Positions 26,528 through 36,470 of a stretch of DNA of 64,000 nucleotides are shown piece after piece. Location of the stretch: the NCBI RefSeq assembly GCF_016316925.1, contig NZ_JAEEGB010000018.1, positions 33,206 through 97,205 of the forward strand, written 5' to 3'. The stretch's first letter is position 1, and each line of letters starts with the position of its first letter. The notes under the pieces were generated by a model. That model was not told where the DNA came from. It was given only the letters and a program-made list of their open reading frames with translations, and searched no databases. The position numbers and the translations under genes were made by a program. The stretch comes from Clostridium aciditolerans. GTDB taxonomy: Bacteria; Bacillota; Clostridia; Clostridiales; Clostridiaceae.

Positions 26528-26556
26528 ATAGTAACATAATATTTAAAGATAATCAA
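26528..26556 (-). promoter_or_regulatory. Promoter of the ArsB/NhaD-type gene
   Basis: On the minus strand -35 TTGATT (26556-26551), a 17-bp spacer and -10 TACTAT (26533-26528). It predicts a leader of about 150 nt. Confidence 0.5.
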
Positions 26557-26578
26557 CTATGTCTTATGTAGTTAAATA

Positions 26579-26628
26579 TACAACATAGGACATTGATCAT
26601 TATAAAATAATCAATGTCCTATGTTGTA
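26579..26628. other. Perfect 19-bp inverted repeat between divergent genes
   Basis: Arms 26579-26597 and 26610-26628 are perfectly complementary around a 12-base centre. No T run follows on either strand. It sits between the transporter promoter and the two-component promoter, so it could insulate the two or be an operator or small RNA hairpin. Confidence 0.65.
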
Positions 26629-26703
26629 GTTTTATTAAGTTTTGAAAATAGTGGATAACTTCTCTCGACAATTATAATTTTAATATTTTTATGTATTTCT
26701 TTG

Positions 26704-26741
26704 GTAACAAAAGTATTAAAATTAGTTACAAATAAGTTACA
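26704..26741 (+). promoter_or_regulatory. Direct repeats resembling PhoB/PhoP-type response-regulator sites
   Basis: GTAACA (26704-26709), GTTACA (26725-26730) and GTTACA (26736-26741) are phased 21 and 11 bp apart on one face of the helix. They lie about 40-80 bases before a TATAAT at 26780-26785, just upstream of an OmpR/PhoB-type regulator gene. Autoregulation is plausible. Confidence 0.4.
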
Positions 26742-26820
26742 GTTATATGATATTGATAATTTTCAAAAGATAAGTATGATATAATTACAACACAATCATA
26801 TTAAACATTAGGAGGATTTT

Positions 26821-27510
26821 ATGGAAAGAAAAGTTCTATTAGTAGAGGACGAAAGCTCTATAAGAGGCTTTTTAAAGATAAATTTTAAAAGAAATAATTT
26901 TATTGTAATAGAAGCAGAGAATGGAGAAATCGCTATAGAAAAAGCAAGGAGGGAGAAACCTATTATAACAATATTAGATATAATGTTACCTGGAATGGAT
27001 GGATTTAAAGTTTGTGAGATTTTAAGAAAGGAGTTCCCGAATATGGGGATTATAATGCTTACAGCTCGAAGTCAAGATATGGACAAGATAATGGGTTTAG
27101 AATTTGGAGCAGATGATTATATGATAAAACCTTTCAATCCACAAGAATTAATTGCCAGAGTAAATGCGCTTTTAAGACGTATAGGAAATAGTGTAGATAC
27201 CTCAGTTAAGGTGTTAACTTCTGGGGACTTTAACATAGATGAAACTGCAATGAAAGCTTACAAAGAAGGCAAAGAGTTAGATTTGACTCCAAAGGAGTAT
27301 TCACTTATTAAGATATTTATAGAAAACGAAAATAAGGCTTTAAGTCGTGATGAGTTATTAGATTTAGTCTGGGGGTACAGCTATTTAGGAGACACAAAAA
27401 TAGTAGATGTAAATATAAGAAGATTGAGAGAAAAAATAGAAGATAACTCCTCAGAGCCTAAGTATATAGAAACAGTTTGGGGTGTAGGGTATAGATGGAG
27501 AAAGGATTGA
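26821..27510 (+). CDS. OmpR/PhoB family response regulator
   Basis: 229-residue DNA-binding regulator. The receiver domain (1-115) has the phosphorylated Asp53, the acidic pair at Glu9-Asp10 and Lys near 103. The winged-helix domain (about 130-228) has the LTPKEYSLIKIF and VDVNIRRLREKIE segments. It forms an operon with the histidine kinase 4 bases downstream. AGGAGGA precedes the start. The signal is unknown. Confidence 0.92.
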   Translation: MERKVLLVEDESSIRGFLKINFKRNNFIVIEAENGEIAIEKARREKPIITILDIMLPGMDGFKVCEILRKEFPNMGIIMLTARSQDMDKIMGLEFGADDYMIKPFNPQELIARVNALLRRIGNSVDTSVKVLTSGDFNIDETAMKAYKEGKELDLTPKEYSLIKIFIENENKALSRDELLDLVWGYSYLGDTKIVDVNIRRLREKIEDNSSEPKYIETVWGVGYRWRKD

Positions 27511-27514
27511 TATA

Positions 27515-28903
27515 TTGAAAGGAATAAAGGGTAGATTAATAGGGAGCTATATATTTATAGTTGCTATAACTGTTGCTATACTTGATATCTTTCTTGTGGT
27601 AGCAATAAGAGGGTATTACTATAAAAATATAGAAAATATGTTATCAAACCAAATTAAAGTTTCTGTAGACTTTTACAATAGCTACCTATCATCTTCAAAT
27701 TTGAAAAAGAATATACAAGATAATACAGATATATTTTGGAAAAACACCTCAGCTGAAGTGCAGATTATTGATACTTCCGGAGAAATGCTTATGGATTCTA
27801 TAGGAAATTTTATTCCGGGAAAGGTGCCGGGAAATGATATAGAAGATGCATTAAGGGGAGAAATGGGTACATATACCGGGAAAGATGTAAATACAAAGGA
27901 AAAAATTATGTGTGTATCTTATCCATTAAAGTCATCAGATAAAATTGAAGGAGTACTCAGGTTTGTTACTTCTCTTTCTGAAGTAGATAAAGTAATAACA
28001 AAGATAACACTAATTTTAATTTTGATAGGCATAACAGTCATTATAATTAGTAGTGTTGTAGGTATATTTTTATCTAATACTATTGTAAAGCCTTTAGATG
28101 GGTTAACAGATATGGCGAGAAAGATTGCATCAGGAAGATTTAATGAAAGAATAGTTAACAAAAGAAACGATGAGATTGGGCAACTGTCGGATACATTAAA
28201 CTTTATGGCTGATGAAATAGTAAAAAATGATAAGCTAAAAAATGAATTTGTAGCATCTATATCTCATGAACTTAGAACGCCTCTTACATCCATAAAAGGT
28301 TGGGCATCAACTATTCGTACTGGAACTTTAGAGGATAAGCAAGAAATAATGGATGGATTGGAAATAATAGAAAAAGAAAGTGATAGGTTATCTAAATTAG
28401 TTGAAGAGCTTTTAGACTTCTCAAAATTTGTATCAGGTAAGATTGTGATGCAGAAAGATTTTGTCGACATGAAAAACACTATATCACATATACAGAAACA
28501 GATGATGCCTAGGGCTCAAAGGCAAAAGATTACTTTTGATATTCATTCAGAGGAGTTACCATTAATGTTAATAGATGAGAATAGAATAAAGCAAGTTCTT
28601 ATAAACATACTTGATAATGCTTTCAATTTTACCCCTGAAGGTGGATGCATAAGTCTTAACTTAAGAAAGAGTAACTATGCGTTGTTTATAACTGTAAAAG
28701 ATTCAGGAGTTGGAATAAGGCGAGAAGATTTACCTAAGGTAACTGAAAAGTTTTTTAAAGGAAAGAACAGCAAAGCAGGAAATGGAATTGGACTGTCAAT
28801 TTGCAGCGAAATAGTTAGTATGCATAATGGACAAATTGCAATTAATAGCGAAGAGGGGAAAGGAACTATAGTACAGATAACATTGCCAATAGAAGAGAAA
28901 TAA
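27515..28903 (+). CDS. Membrane sensor histidine kinase
   Basis: 462 residues. A membrane helix (about 8-30), an extracellular sensor region (about 31-163), a second helix (about 165-187) and HAMP (about 188-240) precede the HisKA domain with ASISHELRTPLTS near 248. HATPase motifs follow: DNAFNFTPEGG, DSGVGI and GNGIGLSIC. The start is TTG at 27515, with GGAGAAAGGA about 8 bases upstream. PhoR/ResE-like layout; partner of the upstream regulator. Confidence 0.9.
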   Translation: MKGIKGRLIGSYIFIVAITVAILDIFLVVAIRGYYYKNIENMLSNQIKVSVDFYNSYLSSSNLKKNIQDNTDIFWKNTSAEVQIIDTSGEMLMDSIGNFIPGKVPGNDIEDALRGEMGTYTGKDVNTKEKIMCVSYPLKSSDKIEGVLRFVTSLSEVDKVITKITLILILIGITVIIISSVVGIFLSNTIVKPLDGLTDMARKIASGRFNERIVNKRNDEIGQLSDTLNFMADEIVKNDKLKNEFVASISHELRTPLTSIKGWASTIRTGTLEDKQEIMDGLEIIEKESDRLSKLVEELLDFSKFVSGKIVMQKDFVDMKNTISHIQKQMMPRAQRQKITFDIHSEELPLMLIDENRIKQVLINILDNAFNFTPEGGCISLNLRKSNYALFITVKDSGVGIRREDLPKVTEKFFKGKNSKAGNGIGLSICSEIVSMHNGQIAINSEEGKGTIVQITLPIEEK

Positions 28904-28994
28904 GATCAATTTTAATCATATATAATGTTTTAATTTAGGTAAGGCTAGTTATTTTTGAAGATGACTAAACTATAAAAAGAAAAGGTGATTTTCC

Positions 28995-30404
28995 TTGAAA
29001 AAAATTGTTATAATAACAGTTAGTTTGTTAGTTGCTTTTATATTTATATTTCATAAATATATTAATATGTCTTTTAGCACACAGGTGCTGCCAGTGGCGA
29101 TAAAAAGTTTTCCTATAGAAGGGCGATGGGTTGTTACTAGGTGTGTTTTGACAGATAGTTCAGCAGCATCGGAGAGTAATACTAAAGAATTCTGGAATAA
29201 AGAAGCTATCTTCAGCGGGGAAGAGGTATATTTTAATAATGAATCATGCAAGAACCCTAATTTTAAAATTAAGATAACAGATACAAAAAGTTATTTTTGG
29301 GATAATTTTAAGGTAAAACCTGCTGATCTTGGTATATCAGAGCAAAAGGTTAAGGTAGTTACAATATCTTCTGGCAATACTTTCTTTGACGAGTATGTAC
29401 AGACAAATGATAATCAAATAATAAAAAATAGTAATGGTATGCTTTTGTTTTTTACTAGACAGGGAACTGGAGTTAGCAAGTTTCCAGGTGAGCATGAGCC
29501 CAAAAGCAGCAAAGTACTTATGACTAAATTTCAAAAAGATATAGTTTCTAAGAGTGGACTTCTTCTTGGTATAAAGCACAAAGAAGAGAATGGATATAGT
29601 TATAAAACACTATGGATAAGTTCAAAATACAAAAACTTAGACGAAATAAAGGAAGTCAAAAATCTTTTAGTGCCAAGAAAGAGTGGGTTTTGGGAAATAG
29701 GTATGGACAAAAATGTTCTTTGGGGAAAATCCTTAAATAGTAGTAATTCTAAATACAAAAGCAGAACATTAGTTAATAGCGAGATTACTTTTGTAGGAAA
29801 TGAGTACATATCTTTAGATAACAAAGATTTAGGATTAGAAGTTGTTGCTATAGATAACTTAAATGGAGACAATATAGCATTTTCAAAAGCCTTTGGAAGT
29901 GATGCAGAGGAAGCACTAAAAAAGAGTGCAGAATTATTTTTAAAAAGATTAAATAAAAGGAATCTTGATCAAACAGATATGAACTATATGGAGAAAAATT
30001 GGGCTGTTATCAGGCGTAGTGGAAGATGGATTTTAAGAGGAAGAACAGAAAGTGGAGACTTTGATATTGCTTATGCCACACCAAGTATCTTAACAACATA
30101 CGATGATTTATATATACCCTTTAACTCGATAAAAAAGGTAGTGCCAGATGCAGTAGATGCATATGCTTCTCCTAATAGAGACATTTTAGTTGTAGTTACA
30201 AATACAAATATAAAAGTATTCTCTATAAATAACAAGGATATAGGTAAGATTAAGGCAGATATAAAACTAAAAGATAATGAAAGTGTGGTTATGGGACAGT
30301 GGGCAACTGGAGAGTATGTAGAAGAATGGGGAAAAGTAGTGAGTAAAGTATCATCCCTTAGTGCTAGTTCGCAACCCCCTACAAAGCAGTTATCTGAAAA
30401 GTAG
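28995..30404 (+). CDS. Membrane-anchored extracellular protein of unknown function
   Basis: 469 residues with one N-terminal hydrophobic segment (about 3-20) and no other helix, so most of the chain should lie outside the cell. I recognise no domain. Two regions share a similar opening (GRWVVTR near 44 and GRWILRG near 347), which may mark related beta-rich modules. TTG 28995 is the start, with AAAGGTGA upstream. It follows the two-component genes by 91 bases with no terminator between, so it may be a target or accessory sensor of that system. Confidence 0.65.
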   Translation: MKKIVIITVSLLVAFIFIFHKYINMSFSTQVLPVAIKSFPIEGRWVVTRCVLTDSSAASESNTKEFWNKEAIFSGEEVYFNNESCKNPNFKIKITDTKSYFWDNFKVKPADLGISEQKVKVVTISSGNTFFDEYVQTNDNQIIKNSNGMLLFFTRQGTGVSKFPGEHEPKSSKVLMTKFQKDIVSKSGLLLGIKHKEENGYSYKTLWISSKYKNLDEIKEVKNLLVPRKSGFWEIGMDKNVLWGKSLNSSNSKYKSRTLVNSEITFVGNEYISLDNKDLGLEVVAIDNLNGDNIAFSKAFGSDAEEALKKSAELFLKRLNKRNLDQTDMNYMEKNWAVIRRSGRWILRGRTESGDFDIAYATPSILTTYDDLYIPFNSIKKVVPDAVDAYASPNRDILVVVTNTNIKVFSINNKDIGKIKADIKLKDNESVVMGQWATGEYVEEWGKVVSKVSSLSASSQPPTKQLSEK

Positions 30405-30431
30405 TGAATGTATATTTAAAATAATATAAGC

Positions 30432-30475
30432 TAGACTGGATATGAATATGTTTTCGTATCCAGTCTATTTTTTAT
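30432..30475 (+). terminator. Rho-independent terminator
   Basis: An 11-bp stem (30432-30442 with 30457-30467) is followed by TTTTTTATA. It closes the two-component operon. Confidence 0.83.
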
Positions 30476-30913
30476 ATATAAGTTTAACTCAATTGATATA
30501 AGGTTACTTAACCCAAAGTTAGCTTTCTGGCTGTCTTCTTTATAATTACCTATAAAAAAGATTATAATTTAATATTCCGATAATTGAAGGCTTTATATAA
30601 ATAAGTATTAGCAAGCACTTATTTTACGCAACGTTTACAGGATAAAATTCATCATTTTGTGCCATTATAGAGCAATAAATAGTACGGAAAAAGGTCATGT
30701 TTTGTAAATATAAATCAATAAAAATAAAAGTAATTTAAAGAAAAATGAAGTAAATTAAACAAAATGAAGCATATTTTTGTTTAAATAGAAATTTTGATTA
30801 AAATTATCCATAAAAAGGTTGATTTTATAAAAAAAATATTTATAATAGTTTATATAGCTAGAATTAATTGGAAAAAATAATGAGTTGTGGAAATAGAAGG
30901 GGATGTTTGAGAG
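30476..30913 (+). promoter_or_regulatory. Upstream region of the alpha-glucan cluster, with promoter
   Basis: About 440 bases without a gene. A promoter with -35 TTGATT (30819-30824), a 16-bp spacer and -10 TATAAT (30841-30846) is visible, followed by the GGGGATG site before the phosphorylase. A small AATAAGT/ACTTATT hairpin lies at 30600-30623. Nothing else is recognised. Confidence 0.5.
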
Positions 30914-32521
30914 ATGCAGAATGGTAATCCTAATGTTGCATATTTTAGTATGGAGTTTGGGCTAAATTCAAATTTTAAAATTTATGCTGGAGGACTTGGA
31001 ATATTAGCCGGTGATTTTTTGAAGTCAGCTAAAGATAATAAGCTTCCTGTCATTGGAGTAGGTATAAAGTGGAAACAAGGATATGTAGAACAGCATGTAG
31101 ATAGCCAAGGTAGAATAGTCGATTCTTTTTACAATAATGAATATGAGTTTTTAAAGGATACTGGCGTTAAAGTTAACGTGAAAATTAGAGGTAGAGATGT
31201 CTTTTGTAAGGTATGGAAAGTAGAGTGCTTTGGGAACTCAGAATTATATTTGCTAGACACTGACCTCCCAGAAAACAATGATAGATGGATTACTGGTCAA
31301 TTATATGGATGGTTTGAGGAGGAAAGAATAGCTCAAGAGATGGTTCTTGGTATTGGAGGAATAAGGGCACTTAGAGCTTTAAATAAAAATATTGATGTAT
31401 ATCATTTTAATGAAGGTCATGCAGTATTTGCTGGCTTTGAACTTATAAAAGAAAAGAAAGATAGAGGATATAACCCTTATGATGCATGGAATGAGTCCAG
31501 AAAGCAAATCGTGTTTACAACTCATACACCAGTTTTCGAAGGTAACGAATTTCATGGACTAGATATTTTAGAGTATATGGGGGCTTTTAATGGTTTAGAT
31601 AGATATCTGGTTAAAGAAATAGGTGGGGAGCCTTTTAATATGACAGCAGCAGGTCTTAGACTATCGAGAAAATCTAATGCGGTATCTGCACTACATGGTA
31701 GAATCGCTAATGATATGTGGAAATCTATTGATAAAAGAAGTGAAATAATAAGTATAACAAATGGAGTACATGTTCCCACTTGGGGAGATATGGACTTAAT
31801 TGGCGCGTGCCAAAGAAAAGAAGATATAAGTGGCTATCATAGAAGGAATAAGCAAAAGCTTATAGATTTCATTTACCAGGAAACAGATATTAAATTGAAT
31901 GAAGATAAGCTTTTAATTGGCTTTGCGAGAAGAGCAGCGCCTTATAAGAGAGGGGATCTTATATTTACAGATGAAAGCAAGATAGGTACACTTCTCAAAA
32001 ATAGAGATGTTCAAATAATAATATCTACTAAAGCTCACCCACTAGACTTTAGTGGCAAAGAAATAATTAAGCATATTCTAAGTATACAGAAGCAATACTC
32101 TGAATCTGTTGTATTTTTAGATAACTATAATATGGAGAAAGCTATGCTCCTTACAAAAGGTGTAGATGTGTGGTTGAATAATCCAAGGGTAACTAAAGAA
32201 GCTTGTGGTACTTCTGGTATGAAGGCAGCTATTAATGGAGTATTAAATTTAAGTACTTTAGACGGGTGGTGGCCTGAAGCTTGTTGGGATGAAGTAACGG
32301 GGTGGCAGATAGGTGGAGGATTTGTTTCGGAAGATGCAAATATTCAGGATAAACATGATGCGGATAGTTTATATGACGTTCTCATAAATAAAGTAGTTAA
32401 AACTTACTATAATGACCCTAAAAAATGGCAAGAGATGATGAGTGCCAGCATAAATGGAATGGTAGATAGATATTCAGCAGATAGAATGATAAAGGAGTAT
32501 TATGATAGACTATATAGATAA
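30914..32521 (+). CDS. Alpha-glucan family phosphorylase
   Basis: 535-residue GT35-type phosphorylase that releases glucose-1-phosphate from alpha-1,4-glucans with pyridoxal phosphate. The N-terminal AYFSMEFGL and YAGGLGILAGD motifs, the NEGHAVF and THTPVFEG active-site segments, and the cofactor-lysine region EACGTSGMKAAINGV near 433 are present. It belongs to the short group, lacking the extra N-terminal domain of the 800-residue enzymes. First gene of a three-gene glycogen/alpha-glucan operon. Confidence 0.88.
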   Translation: MQNGNPNVAYFSMEFGLNSNFKIYAGGLGILAGDFLKSAKDNKLPVIGVGIKWKQGYVEQHVDSQGRIVDSFYNNEYEFLKDTGVKVNVKIRGRDVFCKVWKVECFGNSELYLLDTDLPENNDRWITGQLYGWFEEERIAQEMVLGIGGIRALRALNKNIDVYHFNEGHAVFAGFELIKEKKDRGYNPYDAWNESRKQIVFTTHTPVFEGNEFHGLDILEYMGAFNGLDRYLVKEIGGEPFNMTAAGLRLSRKSNAVSALHGRIANDMWKSIDKRSEIISITNGVHVPTWGDMDLIGACQRKEDISGYHRRNKQKLIDFIYQETDIKLNEDKLLIGFARRAAPYKRGDLIFTDESKIGTLLKNRDVQIIISTKAHPLDFSGKEIIKHILSIQKQYSESVVFLDNYNMEKAMLLTKGVDVWLNNPRVTKEACGTSGMKAAINGVLNLSTLDGWWPEACWDEVTGWQIGGGFVSEDANIQDKHDADSLYDVLINKVVKTYYNDPKKWQEMMSASINGMVDRYSADRMIKEYYDRLYR

Positions 32522-32543
32522 ATATTAGGGGGAGAGAAATAAA

Positions 32544-33872
32544 ATGAAAATATTGATGCTTTCATGGGAGTACCCACCCAAAAATATAGGGGGGTTATCA
32601 AATCATGTTTTTTATTTGTCACAGTCATTAAATAAGATGGGTCACGAAATACATGTGATAACCTGTGAAGAAGGTACAGCTCCTAGTGAGGAAAATGATA
32701 ATGGAGTTTTTGTACACAGGGTATCACCATATAAAATAGACACTAATGATTTTGCAAAATGGGTTATGCAACTCAACTTTTCTATGGTAGAAGAAGCGAT
32801 AAGAATTATAACAACAGAAGGAAAGTTTGATCTGATACATGCCCATGATTGGCTCTCAGCATTTAGTGCTAAAACGCTAAAGTGTTCTTTTAAAATACCT
32901 ACTGTAGCTACTATTCATGCAACAGAGTATGGTAGAAATGGTGGAATAAGAACGGAGATGCAAAGATATATATCCTCTACGGAATGGCTTTTAGCTTACG
33001 AATCATGGAAAGTTGTTGCATGTAGTAATTATATGAGACAGCAAATAAGTGATGTCTTTTCCGTGCCTTGGGATAAAATTTGGGTAATACCTAATGGAGT
33101 ATGTTTAGAGACATTTAACTTTGAATTCGATTGGTTAAATTTTAGAAGAAAGTATGCTAGAGATGATGAAAAAATTATATTTTATGTTGGAAGACATGTG
33201 TTTGAAAAAGGAATTCACCTTCTTGTAGAAGCAGCTCATAGAATAGTTGAAAATTATAATAATACAAAGATTATTATAGCTGGTACAGGTGCAATGACAG
33301 AAGAACTAAAATCCAGGGTGAGACAGATGGGATTAGAATCAAAAGTGCAATTCACAGGCTATATGAGTGACCAAGATAGAAACAAAATGTACAGAGTTGC
33401 AAATGCTGCTGTATTTCCTTCACTATATGAACCTTTTGGAATTGTTGCTCTTGAGGCAATGGCGGCAGGATGTCCAGTAATAGTTTCTGATACAGGTGGA
33501 CTTGGAGAGATAGTTGAGCATAAGGTCAATGGGTTAAAAGCTATAAATGGATGTGTAGATAGTTTAGTAGACAATATTAGTGAAATTTTATATGATGAAA
33601 ACTTGGCAAATTCTTTAAAGAAAAATGCTTTGAATTCAGTACATGAGAGATATACATGGGATAAAGTTGCTGAAATTACAATAGATATGTATAAAATGCT
33701 GAAAGAAGAGTCGAAGGGAACTGAATGGGAAATTAGAGAAAAGGATGAATCAGAAATAAGAGAAAAACTAAATAGAGATAAGAAAAATGGATTAGGTATT
33801 GAGGAATTAAATATAAAAGAACCTGAATTTATAGAGAAAGAATCAGGTAAAAAGAAAAGGGTCAACAAATAA
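32544..33872 (+). CDS. GT4 family glycosyltransferase, glycogen/starch synthase-like
   Basis: 442 residues. The N-terminal nucleotide-sugar-lid domain opens MKILMLSWEYPPKNIGGLSNHV, the pattern of bacterial GT4 glycogen synthase-like enzymes. The C-terminal Rossmann domain has GRHVFEKG and the EPFGIVALEAMAAG retaining-enzyme E(x)7E motif near 300. A charged Lys/Glu-rich tail (about 395-442) is unusual. It lies 22 bases after the phosphorylase gene. It is likely an alpha-glucan synthase using ADP- or UDP-glucose or maltose-1-phosphate; donor unproved. Confidence 0.83.
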   Translation: MKILMLSWEYPPKNIGGLSNHVFYLSQSLNKMGHEIHVITCEEGTAPSEENDNGVFVHRVSPYKIDTNDFAKWVMQLNFSMVEEAIRIITTEGKFDLIHAHDWLSAFSAKTLKCSFKIPTVATIHATEYGRNGGIRTEMQRYISSTEWLLAYESWKVVACSNYMRQQISDVFSVPWDKIWVIPNGVCLETFNFEFDWLNFRRKYARDDEKIIFYVGRHVFEKGIHLLVEAAHRIVENYNNTKIIIAGTGAMTEELKSRVRQMGLESKVQFTGYMSDQDRNKMYRVANAAVFPSLYEPFGIVALEAMAAGCPVIVSDTGGLGEIVEHKVNGLKAINGCVDSLVDNISEILYDENLANSLKKNALNSVHERYTWDKVAEITIDMYKMLKEESKGTEWEIREKDESEIREKLNRDKKNGLGIEELNIKEPEFIEKESGKKKRVNK

Positions 33873-33907
33873 AGAATATATAAATTTCAAAAGAGGGGAT
33901 GAGGTTT

Positions 33908-36352
33908 ATGAAAGCTATAATTATGGCAGGTGGAGAAGGAACAAGATTAAGACCTTTAACTTGTAATATACCTAAGCCTATGATGCCGATAATGGATAAG
34001 CCAGTAATGGAGTATACAGTAGAACTTTTAAAAAAGAATGGAATAACTGATATAGGGGTTACATTACAATATTTACCTGATGAGATCACTAATTATTTTG
34101 GAGATGGCAGGGAATTTGGAGTTAATATGAGATATTTCATAGAAGAAACTCCTTTGGGCACTGCTGGTAGTGTTAAGAATGCAGAAGGTTTTTTAGATGA
34201 TAGTTTTATTGTTATAAGTGGGGATGCATTAACAGATATAAATTTATCAACAGCTATTGCTTATCATAAAAAGAAAAAATCTATAGCAACTTTAGTATTG
34301 AAAGAAGTTCCTGTACCGCTGGAATTTGGAGTTGTTGTAACAGACAATGACGGACGGGTTACAGGATTTTTAGAAAAGCCAAGTTGGAGCGAGGTTTTTA
34401 GTGACAAGGTAAACACAGGAATATATATACTTGAACCGGAAATATTCTCATATTACGAGAAAAATCAAAAGTTTGATTTTAGTAATGATCTATTTCCTAT
34501 ACTTTTAAATGATAAGAGACCTATGTATGGGTATGTAGCAGAAGGATACTGGTGTGATATCGGAAATATAGAGCAATACATTAGATGTCATTTTGATATA
34601 TTGAAGAGCCTAGTAGATGTCAATATAAAAGGTGAAAAGTATAAGGATGGCATATGGGTTGGTGAAAATTGCGAAATAAGCACTGAGGCCAAGATATCTA
34701 GTCCTGTCTATATTGGAAGAGGTACAAAAATTTATGAAAAATCGGAAATAGGACCATACACAATATTGGGGAAAAACAACATAATTTCCAATGGAGCTAC
34801 AATAAAGAGAAGCGTTCTTTTTGATAACTGCTATATAGGAGATAATACGGAAGTCAGAGGAGCAGTTTTGTGTAAAAAGGTTCAACTTGAGTCAAAAGCT
34901 TCTGTATTCGAAGAGGCAGCAATTGGTGATGATACCCTTATAAGGGAAAGGGCTATTGTAAAGCCTGGAGTTAAGATATGGCCAAATAAAATTATAGATT
35001 CAAGCACTGTGGTGAAGTCTAATGTAATATGGAGAGGGAAATTTTCTAAATCCTTATTTGGCAAAAAAGGTATAACTGGAGAAGTTAATGTTGATATTAC
35101 TCCAGAATTCGTTTCAAAGTTAGGTTCAGCATATGGTTCACAATTAAAGCCAGATTCAAAGGTAGCTATTGCCTGTTGTGATAGTGGAGCAGCTCAAATG
35201 TTTAAATATTCATTAGCTACGGGACTTCTTTCTATGGGAATCGAGGTTTTAGATTTGGGAAGATTACCGAGATCCATAACAAGGCAATCAACATTATTTT
35301 TTGGAGTACAAGGAAGTGTCCATGTTTCAATAGATATTGATGACCCTCAAAAGGTGAACATAGTATTTATGGATAAGAACGGACTTGATATAGATAAAGG
35401 ATTAGAAAGAAAAATAGAAAATAGCTTTATAAGAGAAGAGTTTAGAAGAGTTAAAACAGATACTTTTAAAAAGATTGATCACATGCGCGATTGTATCGAT
35501 TATTATGTAAGACAAATTGTAAATCAGCTTGGTGTTAATAATATAAGAAGCCAAAAGTATAAAGTAATTTTAAGCGTAAAAAATCCTATGGTTTTAAATA
35601 TAGTTAAAGCTATATTCCAAGAACTTAAAGTAAATGTTAAGATCTATGAAGAATTCAATGATATTTTAGGCTTAAGAAAAGAAGTAGCAGAAAATAATGC
35701 TAGCTTAGGTATTAGAATTGATGATGAATGTGAAGGGGCTTTAATTATTGATGAAAAAGGAAATATAATAAGAGATGATTTATATGATGCATTAAATGCA
35801 CTTGTTATGTTGAAGTCTACTAATATTAGAACACTAGTGGTTCCTGTAACAGCTTCATCCACCATGGAGCAAATAGCGGAAATGTGTGGTTGCAAGTTTA
35901 TAAGAACTAAAACATCGCAAAAATTCATACTAGATGCTTACTTAAAGAATGAAAATAGAATAGGTAAAAGGGAAATGATTAATGCTTATTTAATGACACT
36001 CGATTCAATAAGTGTATGTATGCTAGCAATTAATCTTATGGCTGTATGTAATTTGCCTCTTTCTAAGATACTCACCCAAGTTCCTAAATATTATATAACA
36101 AAAAAGGAAGTAAAGTGTCCTTGGAATATGAAAGGTAAGGTAATGAGGAATCTTATTGAAGAGAACGATTCAAATTCTGTAGACTTAATTGAAGGAGTTA
36201 AATTAAACTTTGATGATTCATGGGCTTTAGTTCTGCCGGATGCAGAAGAACCTCTATGCAGAGTTTATGCAGAATCGAAGGATTCAGACGAATTGAAGAA
36301 ACTTACAGATAACCTTTTAAGAAGAATCGAAACAATAACATTAGAAGAGTAA
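33908..36352 (+). CDS. Sugar nucleotidyltransferase fused to a degenerate phosphomannomutase-like domain
   Basis: 814 residues. The N-terminal nucleotidyltransferase domain (about 1-235) has [13 protein letters not shown] and VISGDALTD, and is followed by left-handed beta-helix repeats (about 245-360). The C-terminal 440 residues resemble phosphomannomutase/phosphoglucomutase. The phosphoserine motif TASHNP is replaced by [11 protein letters not shown], and the metal loop DGDGDR by IRIDDECEG, so mutase catalysis is unlikely. ATG 33908 fits the family start; ATG 33899 is too close to its ribosome site. Third gene of the alpha-glucan operon, perhaps supplying or sensing its activated sugar. Confidence 0.85.
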   Translation: MKAIIMAGGEGTRLRPLTCNIPKPMMPIMDKPVMEYTVELLKKNGITDIGVTLQYLPDEITNYFGDGREFGVNMRYFIEETPLGTAGSVKNAEGFLDDSFIVISGDALTDINLSTAIAYHKKKKSIATLVLKEVPVPLEFGVVVTDNDGRVTGFLEKPSWSEVFSDKVNTGIYILEPEIFSYYEKNQKFDFSNDLFPILLNDKRPMYGYVAEGYWCDIGNIEQYIRCHFDILKSLVDVNIKGEKYKDGIWVGENCEISTEAKISSPVYIGRGTKIYEKSEIGPYTILGKNNIISNGATIKRSVLFDNCYIGDNTEVRGAVLCKKVQLESKASVFEEAAIGDDTLIRERAIVKPGVKIWPNKIIDSSTVVKSNVIWRGKFSKSLFGKKGITGEVNVDITPEFVSKLGSAYGSQLKPDSKVAIACCDSGAAQMFKYSLATGLLSMGIEVLDLGRLPRSITRQSTLFFGVQGSVHVSIDIDDPQKVNIVFMDKNGLDIDKGLERKIENSFIREEFRRVKTDTFKKIDHMRDCIDYYVRQIVNQLGVNNIRSQKYKVILSVKNPMVLNIVKAIFQELKVNVKIYEEFNDILGLRKEVAENNASLGIRIDDECEGALIIDEKGNIIRDDLYDALNALVMLKSTNIRTLVVPVTASSTMEQIAEMCGCKFIRTKTSQKFILDAYLKNENRIGKREMINAYLMTLDSISVCMLAINLMAVCNLPLSKILTQVPKYYITKKEVKCPWNMKGKVMRNLIEENDSNSVDLIEGVKLNFDDSWALVLPDAEEPLCRVYAESKDSDELKKLTDNLLRRIETITLEE

Positions 36353-36470
36353 ATTTTAGAGGACAGAGGACAATTGACAGATAAGGAGGATTTTTTTCCA
36401 TTATACTACGAAAAATCTTTAATTATATTATTAAGACCCGTTTCACCTTTGTGAAACGGGTCTTAAAAAA
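36353..36470. repeat. Dispersed heptamer-arm repeat, copy C (single arm plus hairpin)
   Basis: Begins at the base after the preceding stop codon. It has one arm of 7-mers (AGAGGAC, AGAGGAC, AATTGAC, AGATAAG), the TACGAAAAATCTTTAATTATAT segment, and a 16-bp perfect hairpin (36431-36446 with 36451-36466). The second arm is missing. The hairpin is the only terminator-like structure after the alpha-glucan operon. The remaining 200 bases to the sigma gene show only AT-rich promoter-like sequence. Confidence 0.82.

Noticed and set aside
33359-33868. Minus-strand 169-codon frame opposite the GT4 gene
   Set aside because: Phe/Ser/Ile-rich product typical of the antisense of an AT-rich gene; no ribosome site.
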